Positions 29,073-38,199 are shown, counted from the stretch's first letter. The stretch: DNA of 64,000 nt from Mucilaginibacter ginsenosidivorax (GCF_007971525.1 NZ_CP042437.1:4774001-4838000); one strand, 5' to 3'. Program-made: numbers and translations. The notes: generated from the letters alone by a model not told the origin.

Positions 29073-29150
29073 GTTGTAAGTTATACGTTTTACGTTATAC
29101 GTGTTTTTGAATGCATGTAAACGTAAAACGTACAACGTAAAACGTACAAC
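29073..29150. repeat. Heptad-word inverted repeat abutting the next start codon
   Basis: Arms 29073-29102 and 29121-29150 (30 nt each, mostly complementary) are made of 7-bp words ACGTTTT/ACGTTGT. The loop is 18 nt. The right arm ends on the base before the ATG at 29151, so the mRNA leader of the following gene is one long hairpin. Confidence 0.85.
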
Positions 29151-30278
29151 ATGAAAATAGGATATGATGCCAAGCGCGTTTTTTTTAATAACACAGGGCT
29201 GGGTAATTACAGCCGCTGGCTTATTAAAACGGTAGCTTATTTTCACACCGAAAATTCCTGCATTTTATATACGCCGAAGGCGAAAACTAATCCCCGGCTT
29301 GGCTTTCTTGCTCATTTTACCAATATTCATACTGTAACTCCGGCAAGTAAGTTATTTATCTCCTGGTGGCGCAGCAAGGGTATTGTAAATGATTTAAAGC
29401 GCGATAGCATCGAACTATACCACGGGCTTAGTCATGAACTACCCGCAGGCATAAGGCAAAGCGGCATCCCATCGGTAGTTACTGTTCATGACCTTATATT
29501 CATGCGGTTTCCAAAGCAATTTGGATGGTTCAATTGCTATATCTATCGTGCTAAATTGAAACATGCCTGCCGGGTGGCCGATAAAATTATTGCTATAAGC
29601 CAAAAAACAAAAGATGATCTTATTGAATTGCTGCAAATTGAACCGGACAAAATAGCGGTGATTTACCAGGGCTGCGATGTAGCATTTGATGTGGCGCAAA
29701 CTGCAGCGCAAAAAGCCGCGGTAAAATTAAAATATAATTTGCCTGATAAGTACTTGCTTAGCGTAGGTACTATTGAAGAGCGTAAAAACCTTTTACTAAT
29801 AGCCAAAGCGCTACAAGATATTGATAACAGCTTGCCCTTGGTTGTAGTGGGTAAAACAACCAAATACATTGATGAGGTTACCGCTTATCTGGCTGCCAAT
29901 AATTTAACCCACAGGGTTACATTTTTAAACAATGTGAGGTTTGATGATTTGCCGGCCATTTATCAATTGGCATCGGTTTTCATATATCCTTCAAGGTACG
30001 AAGGTTTTGGTATTCCGATATTGGAGGCTTTAAATTCCGGTGTTCCGGTTATAGCCGCCACAGGATCATGCCTGGAAGAGGCCGGCGGGCCGGGTAGCCG
30101 GTATGTTGACCCTGATGACGCGGTTGGTTTGGCTAAAGAGGTGAACCAGATCCTTGGGGATGATATTTTAAGGCAAACAATGATTAACCGGGGCATTGAG
30201 CATGCCGCCAACTTTAACGATGATAAACTGGCGCTGCAGTTGCAGCAGCTATACACTAATATATTGAACAATGCTTAG
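29151..30278 (+). CDS. Glycosyltransferase family 4 protein
   Basis: A 375-residue GT-B enzyme. The N-terminal acceptor domain starts MKIGYDAKRVFFNNTGLGNY, a pattern of mannosyltransferase-like GT4 proteins. The donor domain has VGTIEERKNL and the EX7E block PSRYEGFGIPILEALNSG. It overlaps tsaC by 8 bp, so the two are translationally coupled. The unusual 30-bp hairpin directly before its ATG might limit initiation. Sugar specificity unknown. Confidence 0.9.
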   Translation: MKIGYDAKRVFFNNTGLGNYSRWLIKTVAYFHTENSCILYTPKAKTNPRLGFLAHFTNIHTVTPASKLFISWWRSKGIVNDLKRDSIELYHGLSHELPAGIRQSGIPSVVTVHDLIFMRFPKQFGWFNCYIYRAKLKHACRVADKIIAISQKTKDDLIELLQIEPDKIAVIYQGCDVAFDVAQTAAQKAAVKLKYNLPDKYLLSVGTIEERKNLLLIAKALQDIDNSLPLVVVGKTTKYIDEVTAYLAANNLTHRVTFLNNVRFDDLPAIYQLASVFIYPSRYEGFGIPILEALNSGVPVIAATGSCLEEAGGPGSRYVDPDDAVGLAKEVNQILGDDILRQTMINRGIEHAANFNDDKLALQLQQLYTNILNNA

Positions 30279-30837
30279 AGACGAAGTTGCCAACGCATTT
30301 AAAGTATTACAGGATGGAGGCATTATCCTGTATCCAACAGATACTATTTGGGGCATAGGTTGTGACGCCACCAATACTGAAGCTATCAAAAAAATATTTC
30401 GCCTTAAACAGCGTGATGAAGCTAAAAGTATGGTAATATTGGTTGATACCGAAAATAAGCTGGAAAGCTACGTACAGGAAGTAAACCCTTTAGCGTATGA
30501 CCTGATTGAGTATGCCGAAAATCCGTTGACGCTGGTAATGCCTGGCGCAAAAAACCTGTCGCCAGCGGTAATAGCCGCTGATGGAAGCGTAGCTATCCGC
30601 GTAAGCAATCATGAATTTTGCAAACAATTAATACAGCGGCTGCGCAAGCCCCTGGTTTCTACATCGGCCAACATCAGCGGTAAGCCATCGCCTCAATATT
30701 TTTCGCAAATTGACCAGGAAATCATCGATGGGGTTGACTATGTAGTTGACCTGGAACAGCACAGTAAAGAAATCCGCAATCCATCAACAATCATGAAGCT
30801 GGCACCTGACGGGAGTTTTGAGTTTATACGCAGGTAA
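30271..30837 (+). CDS. tsaC: L-threonylcarbamoyladenylate synthase (Sua5/YciO/YrdC)
   Basis: A 188-residue enzyme making threonylcarbamoyl-AMP for the t6A modification of ANN-reading tRNAs. Diagnostic motifs are GGIILYPTDTIWGIGCDA at about 16-33, the KxR-like FRLKQRDEAKSM stretch and PLVSTSANISGKPSP near 128-142. It has the short form without the Sua5 C-terminal domain. YciO-type paralogues of unknown function are the main alternative. Start overlaps the upstream GT4 stop by 8 bp. Confidence 0.88.
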   Translation: MLRDEVANAFKVLQDGGIILYPTDTIWGIGCDATNTEAIKKIFRLKQRDEAKSMVILVDTENKLESYVQEVNPLAYDLIEYAENPLTLVMPGAKNLSPAVIAADGSVAIRVSNHEFCKQLIQRLRKPLVSTSANISGKPSPQYFSQIDQEIIDGVDYVVDLEQHSKEIRNPSTIMKLAPDGSFEFIRR

Positions 30838-30887
30838 AGAGGTAAGAATTGAGAGTCAAGAATTAAGACAGTAGAATTGGACAAAAT

Positions 30888-31001
30888 CCCGTCATTGCGA
30901 GGTACGAAGCAATCTCTTTAGGACAATTTACGAACCTTTTATTGCCAACTTTCAGGCCTACTAAGCATATCGGGGATTGCTTCGTGCCTCGCAATGACGG
31001 G
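30888..31001. repeat. GTCATTGCGAGG-type palindrome (long-arm copy)
   Basis: Arms 30888-30914 and 30975-31001 are 27-nt inverted repeats with one difference (T against C, a G-U pair in RNA), separated by 60 nt. The arm reads CCCGTCATTGCGAGGTACGA onward. It lies downstream of tsaC (+) and of the Spy-like gene (-). The related copy at 49153-49229 lacks two bases in each arm. Confidence 0.85.
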
Positions 31002-31022
31002 CGACGAAGCATGGAATCTACC

Positions 31023-31502
31023 TTAATTCCCCGCTCTTTCGCTGCTTTCGCTTAGGCGTTTAATCAGCTCATCATTAAATTCCTGTTCGCTTTTGTAAAG
31101 CATACTCACTTTTTCGGGAGGAAGAATTTTAGCAAAGGCGTCTCTGTAACGCTTGCGGATGGCCACCAGCTGGCTTTCGTAATAAATCTCTTTATCTATT
31201 TGTTCGGTACCGTTTGATGCCGCTTTGGAGTTATTTAGGCGCTTCAGGATGCGTACGGCTGTTAATTCCTGCTGATAAGAACGATATAACGGCCAAAACT
31301 TGCGGCCTTCGGCGTCACTTAGGTCAAGCTGCCTGCTAATATAGTTATTACGGGCCGCCTCAAGCTTGGCACCCGTTCCTTTTTTAAGCTTTGTATTAGG
31401 GGCAACCCTTCCGGCAGGTACCAATTGTTCCTGCGCGTGCAATTGGTAGCCCATTGCTACAAAAAAAAGTACCGTAAAAATATGCCTGATCAATTTAACC
31501 AT
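31023..31502 (-). CDS. Secreted Spy/CpxP-like protein of a sigma-factor operon
   Basis: A 159-residue exported protein: signal peptide MVKLIRHIFTVLFFVAMGYQ ending at LHAQ, then a helical region NNYISRQLDLSDAEGRKFWP that resembles the L-T/S-x-x-E/Q-x-x-K-F segments of Spy/CpxP-type periplasmic proteins. Further helices are charged (FAKILPPEKVSMLYKSEQEF). It is 13 bp after the membrane repeat protein and is third in a sigma-factor operon. In Bacteroidota such genes are often named sensors of ECF sigma factors; the sensing role is inference. Confidence 0.65.
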   Translation of the reverse strand: MVKLIRHIFTVLFFVAMGYQLHAQEQLVPAGRVAPNTKLKKGTGAKLEAARNNYISRQLDLSDAEGRKFWPLYRSYQQELTAVRILKRLNNSKAASNGTEQIDKEIYYESQLVAIRKRYRDAFAKILPPEKVSMLYKSEQEFNDELIKRLSESSERAGN

Positions 31503-31514
31503 TAAAACTCCTCA

Positions 31515-32468
31515 TTAATTAGCATCTATATAATCCGACAGATTCTCGTCCACGTTAGAACTATTACTTTTCTGATTGGCATCTATTAACGTGCGGGTAT
31601 CGCTCGCGTCGCTGTGCAATTCCAGGTAACTTTTTATTTCATCTACCGGTACAGACGACACCTGCTCATGTAAAAACGAGTGGTTATGATCTGGTACAGA
31701 ATTACCTTTAAGCAAAACAGTAATGCTTATCAACACCGCGAAACATGCAGCAGTAGCATATCTGAATGTACCGGATGCAAGCATCTTGCGCACAATACTA
31801 CGTTTATCAACAGCCTGTTTAAAGCTGATAACATTGTCGGTTTCTTCAACCTCAACGGTTATAACCTCGTTAACTGTTTTATTTAAAATGTTTTGGCTTA
31901 GCTGCTCAAAATAATTTGCCGGCACTGTAAAAGTTTCGGCGTCATTATTCATTAACTCCTCAACCGCTATGCGGCTTTGGATATTACTGCTTAACTCGTC
32001 AAAATAATTTTCAGGTATCGAAAAACCTTCATCCTGGCCATCTAAGTATTCTTCGATAGCCACCCTGCTTTGGATGTTATTATCCAGTTCCTCGAAATAA
32101 TTTTCGGGAACGCTAAAACTCTCAGCGTCATTATTCACGTATTGCTCAATGGCAATCCTGCTTTGGATTTGGCTGGCTTGTTCGTCAAAAAAATTTTCGG
32201 GCGTAGTAAAACCGGTCTCTTCAGTACCTAAAGCTGCCTGGATATTAATGCGGCTTTGTATGTTGCTGTTTAATTGTTCAAAGTAATTTTCAGGAATAGT
32301 AAACCCTTCTGATGAGCTTTTAAGCTCTTCCAGCCTGATGCGTGATGTTATATGCTGCGCTAATTCGTCGAAATAGCCAGCAGGCACTAAAAACGGGTTG
32401 TTTGCGCCAACCTGCTTTAGTGACTTATAGTCATCCAGCCATTCCCTATTGTCCATATCGCTTTTCAT
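31515..32468 (-). CDS. Repeat-containing membrane protein, probable anti-sigma factor
   Basis: A 317-residue protein with an unusual architecture. Residues 25-196 hold six copies of a ~30-residue unit with the pattern F-[ST]-[VIT]-P-x-[NG]-[YF]-F-[DE]-[EQ]-L, then I-x-S-R-[IV] and an acidic linker. A single TM helix lies at about 236-253 (YATAACFAVLISITVLL); the last ~60 residues are acidic and polar and end NLSDYIDAN. This is the topology of a class of ECF anti-sigma factors: cytoplasmic N-terminus, one TM, extracytoplasmic C-terminus. No zinc HxxxCxxC motif is present. Its position just after the sigma gene supports the role; the direct evidence is context and topology. Confidence 0.7.
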   Translation of the reverse strand: MKSDMDNREWLDDYKSLKQVGANNPFLVPAGYFDELAQHITSRIRLEELKSSSEGFTIPENYFEQLNSNIQSRINIQAALGTEETGFTTPENFFDEQASQIQSRIAIEQYVNNDAESFSVPENYFEELDNNIQSRVAIEEYLDGQDEGFSIPENYFDELSSNIQSRIAVEELMNNDAETFTVPANYFEQLSQNILNKTVNEVITVEVEETDNVISFKQAVDKRSIVRKMLASGTFRYATAACFAVLISITVLLKGNSVPDHNHSFLHEQVSSVPVDEIKSYLELHSDASDTRTLIDANQKSNSSNVDENLSDYIDAN

Positions 32469-32529
32469 ACATAACTATAGATGAACAAAGTGCTAAAAGG
32501 TTTAACGTAATTCTGAATTAATTCTGAAT

Positions 32530-33084
32530 TTAATCTTTTGAGATTAAATACGCCTCTATCTTCTTGACTGCCAGGTGAAAAGAGGCTTTTAAAGCACCTA
32601 CACTTGTACCCAATACTGCCGAAATTTCTTCATACTTCATATCCTCATAATATTTCATATTGAATACAAGCTTTTGTTTTTCTGGCAGGGTAAGCAATGC
32701 CTCCTGCAATTTACGCTGTGCCGCATCGCCATTAAAATAGCTTGAATCGGCCAGTGTATCGGCAAGTTCATAAGCAACATCATCCAACGAAACATTATTT
32801 TTAAGTTTTTTCTTATTCAAAAAAGTAATGCATTCGTTGGATGCTATGCGGTACATCCAGGTATACAGCTGCGCATCATTTCTGAAGCCCAGCAGATTTT
32901 TCCAAACTTTTACAAAAACATCCTGGGTAAGGTCGTCTGCATCGTCATGGTCAATAACCATACGCCTTACGTGCCAGTAAATTTTTTGCTGGTATTTTTT
33001 AAGCAACAGGTTAAACGCTTCGTTACGCGTCCGCTCGTCCTGGAATTTGCTTAAAATCTCTGAATCTTCTACCTGCACCGACAT
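32530..33084 (-). CDS. ECF-type RNA polymerase sigma factor
   Basis: A 184-residue sigma-70 family member with only regions 2 and 4. Region 2 has DHDDADDLTQDVFVKVWKN and the -10-recognition helix WMYRIASNECITFLNKKK; region 4 is LPEKQKLVFNMKYYEDMKYE followed by the GTSVGALKASFHLAVKK helix-turn-helix. It heads the three-gene operon sigma, repeat membrane protein, Spy-like protein. Its ATG lies 27 bp after the transketolase C-half, so read-through from the transketolase genes is possible. Target promoters unknown. Confidence 0.95.
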   Translation of the reverse strand: MSVQVEDSEILSKFQDERTRNEAFNLLLKKYQQKIYWHVRRMVIDHDDADDLTQDVFVKVWKNLLGFRNDAQLYTWMYRIASNECITFLNKKKLKNNVSLDDVAYELADTLADSSYFNGDAAQRKLQEALLTLPEKQKLVFNMKYYEDMKYEEISAVLGTSVGALKASFHLAVKKIEAYLISKD

Positions 33085-33111
33085 TTTATAATTTTTATAG
33101 TTAAATGCTAA

Positions 33112-34077
33112 TTAAGCATTTTTGTTTTTTCTTTCGATAACCTTTTTAACGGCCAGCACAATATGTTCTGCATCTAAACCGTATTTGGTCATCAGTTGCT
33201 CAGGTGTGCCGCTTTCGCCAAAGCTATCGTTCACAGCTACAAATTCCTGCGGGGTAGGATTGTTAACAGCCAGCAATTGCGCTATGCTATCACCCAAACC
33301 TCCAAGGCGGTTATGTTCTTCGGCAGTTACCACGCAACCTGTTTTAGCTACCGATTTTAATACAGCTTCGGCATCCAAAGGTTTGATGGTGTGGATGTTA
33401 ATAATCTCGGCATCAATACCTTCTTCTGCAAGTTTTTCGCCTGCTAAAATAGCTTCCCAAACCAGGTGACCAGTGGCAAATATACTAACATCTGCGCCTT
33501 CATTTACCATCCACGCTTTACCGATCTCGAATTTTTGGTCGGGATCTGTAAAAATAGGAACAACCGGGCGGCCAAAACGCAGGTAAACCGGGCCTTCATA
33601 TTCGGCAATAGCCATGGTAGCTGCTTTGGTTTGGTTATAATCGCAAGGGTTAATTACGGTCATTCCGGGCAGCATTTTCATCATGCCTATATCCTCCAAT
33701 ATCTGGTGGGTTGCACCATCTTCGCCCAAAGTTAAACCAGCGTGCGACGCGCAAACTTTAACGTTCTTGTTTGAGTAGGCTATTGACTGGCGAATTTGAT
33801 CAAAAACCCTGCCGGTTGAAAAGTTAGCAAAGGTACCTGTAAAAGGTATTTTACCACCAATGGTCATCCCTGCGGCAATACACATCATGTTTGCTTCGGC
33901 AATACCAACCTGTACAAAGCGCTCAGGAAATTCTTTAATAAAATCATTCATTTTTAACGATCCAATAAGGTCGGCGCAAAGGGCAACCACCTGGTCGTTT
34001 TTTCTGCCGGCTTCCAGCAGCCCGGCGCCAAAGCCCGAGCGGGTATCTTTTTTATCTGTATAAGTATACTTTTTCAT
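33112..34077 (-). CDS. Transketolase, C-terminal subunit
   Basis: A 321-residue protein with the Pyr (central) and C-terminal domains of transketolase. FTGTFANFSTGRVFDQIRQS and HAGLTLGEDGATHQILED carry the pyrimidine-binding and catalytic residues; CVVTAEEHNRLGGLGDS lies in the C-terminal domain. It needs the N-terminal half encoded at 34249-35094 to form the complete ThDP enzyme of the non-oxidative pentose phosphate pathway. Split forms are known in Bacteroidota and archaea. A DXS/E1-beta-like role is a weaker alternative. Confidence 0.9.
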   Translation of the reverse strand: MKKYTYTDKKDTRSGFGAGLLEAGRKNDQVVALCADLIGSLKMNDFIKEFPERFVQVGIAEANMMCIAAGMTIGGKIPFTGTFANFSTGRVFDQIRQSIAYSNKNVKVCASHAGLTLGEDGATHQILEDIGMMKMLPGMTVINPCDYNQTKAATMAIAEYEGPVYLRFGRPVVPIFTDPDQKFEIGKAWMVNEGADVSIFATGHLVWEAILAGEKLAEEGIDAEIINIHTIKPLDAEAVLKSVAKTGCVVTAEEHNRLGGLGDSIAQLLAVNNPTPQEFVAVNDSFGESGTPEQLMTKYGLDAEHIVLAVKKVIERKNKNA

Positions 34078-34091
34078 TTCTGTTGAGATAT

Positions 34092-34232
34092 GGTTTTACG
34101 TGGTACGTAATACGTTGTACGTCGGACGTGTTACGTTGTACGTGGTATGTTTTGCGTTTTATGATAATTAGTATTAGTTGATCTGTTATTTTCCTGGAAG
34201 ACGTAGAACGTAAAACGTCCCACTTACAACCT
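34092..34232. repeat. ACGT-heptad inverted repeat between transketolase halves
   Basis: Multiple 7-8 bp words containing TACGT (for example GTACGTAATACGTTGTACGT) run from about 34092 to 34150; complementary words (ACGTAGAACGTAAAACGT) return at about 34199-34222. The two halves of one enzyme are thus separated by 171 bp of repeat DNA. The word family is the same as at 29073-29150. Confidence 0.75.
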
Positions 34233-34248
34233 AAATAACATGCTCAGC

Positions 34249-35094
34249 CTAATAGTCGCCCAAAGTTTCTTCTAACTGTGCCAATGCCAATTTAAGCTGC
34301 TCGTCGTTAGGGGCAACACCATGCCATTTGTGGCTGCCAACCATAAAATCAACGCCGTAACCCATTTCGGTGTGCATCAATATCATAATAGGTTTGCCCT
34401 GGCCTGTGCGGCTTTTAGCCAACTCCAATGTTTTAACAACATCGGCCATATCATTACCTTTCATCTCCAAAACATCCCATCCAAAAGCTACCCATTTGGC
34501 ATGCAAATCGCCAAGGGACAATACCAGATTGGTTGGCCCATCAATTTGCTGGCCGTTAACATCAATAGTCGAAATTAAATTATCAACCTTGTTGTGCGGT
34601 GCAAACATGGCTGCTTCCCAAATTTGGCCTTCCTGTAACTCGCCATCACCGTGTAAAGTGTATACTAATGATTTATCGCCATTCAGTTTCTTAGCCAAGG
34701 CAGCGCCAATAGCAACAGATAAGCCCTGGCCTAATGAACCGGATGCAATGCGCACTCCCGGTAAATGCTCATGCGTAGTGGGGTGGCCCTGTAAGCGGGT
34801 ATTTAGCTTACGGAAAGTTGCCAGTTCTGCTTTATCATAATAGCCGGCGTGTGCCAGGGTGCTGTAAAACACCGGCGAAATATGGCCGTTTGATAAAAAG
34901 AAAAGGTCTTCGCCAATACCATCCATGTTGAATTTAGGATCGTGGTTCATCGCCTCGAAATAAAGGGCGGTAAAAAAATCTGTGCAACCTAATGATCCAC
35001 CAGGGTGGCCCGATTGACAACCATGTACCATACGTACAATGTCGCGCCTGATTTGCGACGCGGTTTTTTCTAAGTCTTGAATTGTTGATTTCAT
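34249..35094 (-). CDS. Transketolase, N-terminal subunit
   Basis: A 281-residue ThDP-diphosphate-binding half of transketolase. The substrate loop is GCQSGHPGGSLGCTDFFTAL; the Mg/ThDP motif is GDGELQEGQIWEAAMFA followed by DVNGQQIDG (GDG-X~25-N). It precedes the C-terminal half and the pair presumably acts as a heterotetramer. The repeat-filled gap between the two genes is larger than usual for such an operon. Confidence 0.92.
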   Translation of the reverse strand: MKSTIQDLEKTASQIRRDIVRMVHGCQSGHPGGSLGCTDFFTALYFEAMNHDPKFNMDGIGEDLFFLSNGHISPVFYSTLAHAGYYDKAELATFRKLNTRLQGHPTTHEHLPGVRIASGSLGQGLSVAIGAALAKKLNGDKSLVYTLHGDGELQEGQIWEAAMFAPHNKVDNLISTIDVNGQQIDGPTNLVLSLGDLHAKWVAFGWDVLEMKGNDMADVVKTLELAKSRTGQGKPIMILMHTEMGYGVDFMVGSHKWHGVAPNDEQLKLALAQLEETLGDY

Positions 35095-35150
35095 TATTAA
35101 TTTAGGAAACTGAACGGCTAAAGTAAAAATAATTATTGTTCTTTTAACAC

Positions 35151-35612
35151 TTATTTTACTAAGTCGAGTATTTGTTGTGATGAGTTCTTGGTATCTACCT
35201 TGCTGATAACGTGGCTAATAGTGCCATCGCCGTCAATAATGAAGGTAGTGCGGGCGGTACCCATGTATTGCTTGCCATACATATTCTTCTCCACCCAAAC
35301 GCCGTAGGCCTCTACAATAGATTTTTCTTCGTCGGCTATAAGCGTAAAAGGCAGGCTATATTTGGTTTCGAATTTTTTATGCGATTTTTCGTCGTCGGTG
35401 CTTACGCCAATTACTTCGTAACCTTTGCTTAGTAACGATTGGTAGTTATCCCTGAAATCGCATGATTCTGCAGTACAACCAGGGGTATCGTCTTTGGGAT
35501 AGAAATATAAGATCACATTTTTACCCTTATAGTCAGATAAAGAAACGGTTTTTCCGTTTTGATCTTTTGCTGTAAAGTCGGGGGCTTTATCGCCTTCTTT
35601 TAATGTTGACAT
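35151..35612 (-). CDS. bcp: Thioredoxin-dependent thiol peroxidase (Bcp/PrxQ)
   Basis: A 153-residue atypical 2-Cys peroxiredoxin. The peroxidatic C46 and resolving C51 are in DDTPGCTAESCDFRD; PDFTAKDQNGKTVSLSDYKG is the family N-terminus. It reduces organic and hydrogen peroxides using thioredoxin (trxA at 10 kb is a likely partner). ATG 35612 is chosen; the frame extends to 35657 into the end of the M23 gene. Confidence 0.93.
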   Translation of the reverse strand: MSTLKEGDKAPDFTAKDQNGKTVSLSDYKGKNVILYFYPKDDTPGCTAESCDFRDNYQSLLSKGYEVIGVSTDDEKSHKKFETKYSLPFTLIADEEKSIVEAYGVWVEKNMYGKQYMGTARTTFIIDGDGTISHVISKVDTKNSSQQILDLVK

Positions 35613-35625
35613 AGTTTTTGAGGTA

Positions 35626-37347
35626 TTATCTGTAAAAATTTGCGGTAAAATCTGCAAAGTTGTTTTTGTTATCTACGAGCACCAGTTTAAAGGTATGCTT
35701 ACCCGGCGTAATATCGCCGCTAAAGGTATAACTTAGAATTTTAGTTTTATAATCCAATTCCATTAAAACCCACTTATTATCAATGGTTCCGGTGTAGGTT
35801 TTAATACCCGAAAGGTTATCACTCATCCTGAAACTGATGCTGCGGGCGGCTTTCATATTACTGCCATCCTTTATATTAAGCGGGTGAATAACCGGTGGCA
35901 CGGTATCCAGTTTAATAAAATAATCGCCAAAAGTGCTGGTTTGGCTTTTTACCCAGCCATCCTGGTAGTAGCCGCCTACGCAGCCCATGGTTGTGCTTAC
36001 AATAACGGCCTTATCGGCATACTTGCCCAAATCAACTTCGGGTTTTATCCAAAGTTCATAATTTTCGTGTATTGGGGTAAGGCGGTTATGAATATGATGT
36101 AAGGATGAATAACCTCCTATTGGTTTTGGAGACATAGAATAAATAAAGTCCAGATCGTCATACAAATTTCCGGGCATCACGGTAACCTTTACTTTATCGG
36201 TACTAAACTCGCTCTTTTTATCGAAGTGGAATAAAGTGCCGGCTATTTTATTGGCCGCTGCATTAAACGGGCTTGCCTGTACTTTTAATGTTAAGGTTGA
36301 TGTATTGCCGGCTACATCTTTAACAACGTATTCAACTTCGTGCAGTGCATTATCATTAAAGGTGATGATGCCCCGGTTTACCGATTGCGGGTACAACGAG
36401 ATATGGCTGCCCGGCATAATAAAGCATTTTTGCATCCAGCGTCGTTCCAGCGTGTATGATGGATAATCGATATAAGCATTAATGGCGTGTGTTTGATCAA
36501 ACGCGAAACGCTCTGCCGCGAAGGTGTACACGGTTTGTCCATCCAGCTTCAACTCCAGCGAGTAGATGCCGTTATGGTTGGCCGATGTGCTGTTCATATC
36601 GGTAGTGTTGATGCCGAAGCCCACGTTGCCGCTTAAATGCAATACCTGTGGTTTGGTCAAATGATAATTGCCCGCAGCCCCGGCAACGCCCATAAACTCG
36701 CGCGGTGTTTTTTCGCTGAAAGGGTTGCCATTAAGGTGATAAATGCCGATGGAGGTAATGGTAGGCGGCACCTGGTCGGGAATAGTCAAACCAAACAATT
36801 GCGGGTTAATGGTTTCTTCAGTTTGTGTATCCCTGATCTCGAAATGCACATGCGGCCCGGCAGAGGCACCCGCGTTGCCTGATATGGCCACCACATCGTT
36901 TTTGCAAACGGTAACCTGCGCAGGCCCCAATTTAAAATCGGCTTCGAAGGTTTGGTGTTCATACTGGTAAGCTTTTACCAACGCTGCAACAGCAGGCGTA
37001 AACGCTTGCAGGTGACCATAAACTGTAGTATAACCATTAGGGTGCGTAATATAAATAGCCCTGCCAAAGCCGCCAAATTGAACCCGCACCCTGGAGATGT
37101 AGCCATCATTTACCGCGTAAACCGGGTAACCTGTACGCTGGTTGGTTTTAAAATCGAGTCCGGAGTGGAAGTGCGCCGGCCGTAATTCGCCAAAAGAACC
37201 GGCGGTAGTATGCGGCAACAAGTCAAGTGGATAGCGGAAATAATTTTGCGGATATGGCCTGCTTTGTATGTTGGACGTTTGCGCTAATAAGTTTGCATAG
37301 ATACCTGAAAATACTATGGAGAGGAGGACGATTGTTTTTTTAACCAT
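35626..37347 (-). CDS. M23 (LytM) family metallopeptidase
   Basis: A 573-residue exported protein. Signal peptide VKKTIVLLSIVFSGIYANLLAQ. The zinc peptidase domain occupies about 30-190: HFHSGLDF (His and Asp ligands) and PHVHFEIRD (HxH). The following ~380 residues are beta-rich, Ig-like, and end in a KHTFKLVLVDNKNNFADF strand. LytM enzymes cut peptidoglycan peptide bridges or serve as regulators; all zinc ligands are present so this one is probably active. The bcp gene follows closely. Confidence 0.9.
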   Translation of the reverse strand: MVKKTIVLLSIVFSGIYANLLAQTSNIQSRPYPQNYFRYPLDLLPHTTAGSFGELRPAHFHSGLDFKTNQRTGYPVYAVNDGYISRVRVQFGGFGRAIYITHPNGYTTVYGHLQAFTPAVAALVKAYQYEHQTFEADFKLGPAQVTVCKNDVVAISGNAGASAGPHVHFEIRDTQTEETINPQLFGLTIPDQVPPTITSIGIYHLNGNPFSEKTPREFMGVAGAAGNYHLTKPQVLHLSGNVGFGINTTDMNSTSANHNGIYSLELKLDGQTVYTFAAERFAFDQTHAINAYIDYPSYTLERRWMQKCFIMPGSHISLYPQSVNRGIITFNDNALHEVEYVVKDVAGNTSTLTLKVQASPFNAAANKIAGTLFHFDKKSEFSTDKVKVTVMPGNLYDDLDFIYSMSPKPIGGYSSLHHIHNRLTPIHENYELWIKPEVDLGKYADKAVIVSTTMGCVGGYYQDGWVKSQTSTFGDYFIKLDTVPPVIHPLNIKDGSNMKAARSISFRMSDNLSGIKTYTGTIDNKWVLMELDYKTKILSYTFSGDITPGKHTFKLVLVDNKNNFADFTANFYR

Positions 37348-37394
37348 GCTTGGTAGCGGAATATTTTTAATTCAATATTATTGTTTTTTCGTAA

Positions 37395-37536
<142 letters not shown>

Positions 37537-37546
37537 GGCGCATTTT

Positions 37547-38158
37547 TTACTTTACCCAAAAATCCAGCATTTTTTCATCCCCGATATATCCTTCCAGCCT
37601 GTCGCCAACTTTTACCCGACCTACGCCTGCAGGTGTGCCGGTAAATATCAGGTCGCCTTTTTTTAGGGTTATATAGCGGGATACAAAGGCGATAATACTC
37701 TCGAAGCTGAAAAGCAGCATATTAGTATTGCCCTGCTGCCGGGTTTCGCCATTGATATCCAGCTTGAAATTGATATTGTAGATATCGGCAAAAGTAGCCT
37801 TGGGCACAAAGTTGCTGATTGGCGCCGAACCATCAAAAGCCTTGGCCAGTTCCCATGGCAAGCCTTTTTCTTTATGACGGGACTGGATATCGCGGGCGGT
37901 AAAATCAACTCCCAGGCCTATTTCGTCATAATAACCGGCGGCAAATTTCTCGCCAATGTGCTTGCCTTCTTTACTCACCTTGAGCACCAGTTCAATCTCG
38001 TGATGAATATCTTCCGAAAAATCGGGATGGTAAAAAGGCTTGTTATCTTTTAAAAGTGCGGTGTCGGGCTTCATGAAAATAACCGGGACAGTTGGCACCG
38101 GGTTATTTAACTCTTTGGCATGTTCGGCATAGTTGCGGCCTATGGCAATAATCTTCAT
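37547..38158 (-). CDS. Fumarylacetoacetate hydrolase family protein
   Basis: A 203-residue FAH-domain enzyme. Metal-binding and catalytic blocks: HHEIELVLKV (E-x-E type), GLGVDFTARDIQ and GDLIFTGTPAGVGRVKVGD. The small size is that of acylpyruvate hydrolase/oxaloacetate decarboxylase relatives. ATG 38158 (MKIIAIGRNYAEHA) is the standard start; the frame to 38266 crosses word repeats. Exact substrate unknown. Confidence 0.9.
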   Translation of the reverse strand: MKIIAIGRNYAEHAKELNNPVPTVPVIFMKPDTALLKDNKPFYHPDFSEDIHHEIELVLKVSKEGKHIGEKFAAGYYDEIGLGVDFTARDIQSRHKEKGLPWELAKAFDGSAPISNFVPKATFADIYNINFKLDINGETRQQGNTNMLLFSFESIIAFVSRYITLKKGDLIFTGTPAGVGRVKVGDRLEGYIGDEKMLDFWVK

Positions 38159-38199
38159 ATAAACGATATGCTTAAATGCCAAAGGTAAAAAAAAAGGCT

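Noticed and set aside
31515..32468. Classical zinc-binding anti-sigma domain
   Set aside because: No HxxxCxxC motif; only topology and gene order support an anti-sigma role.
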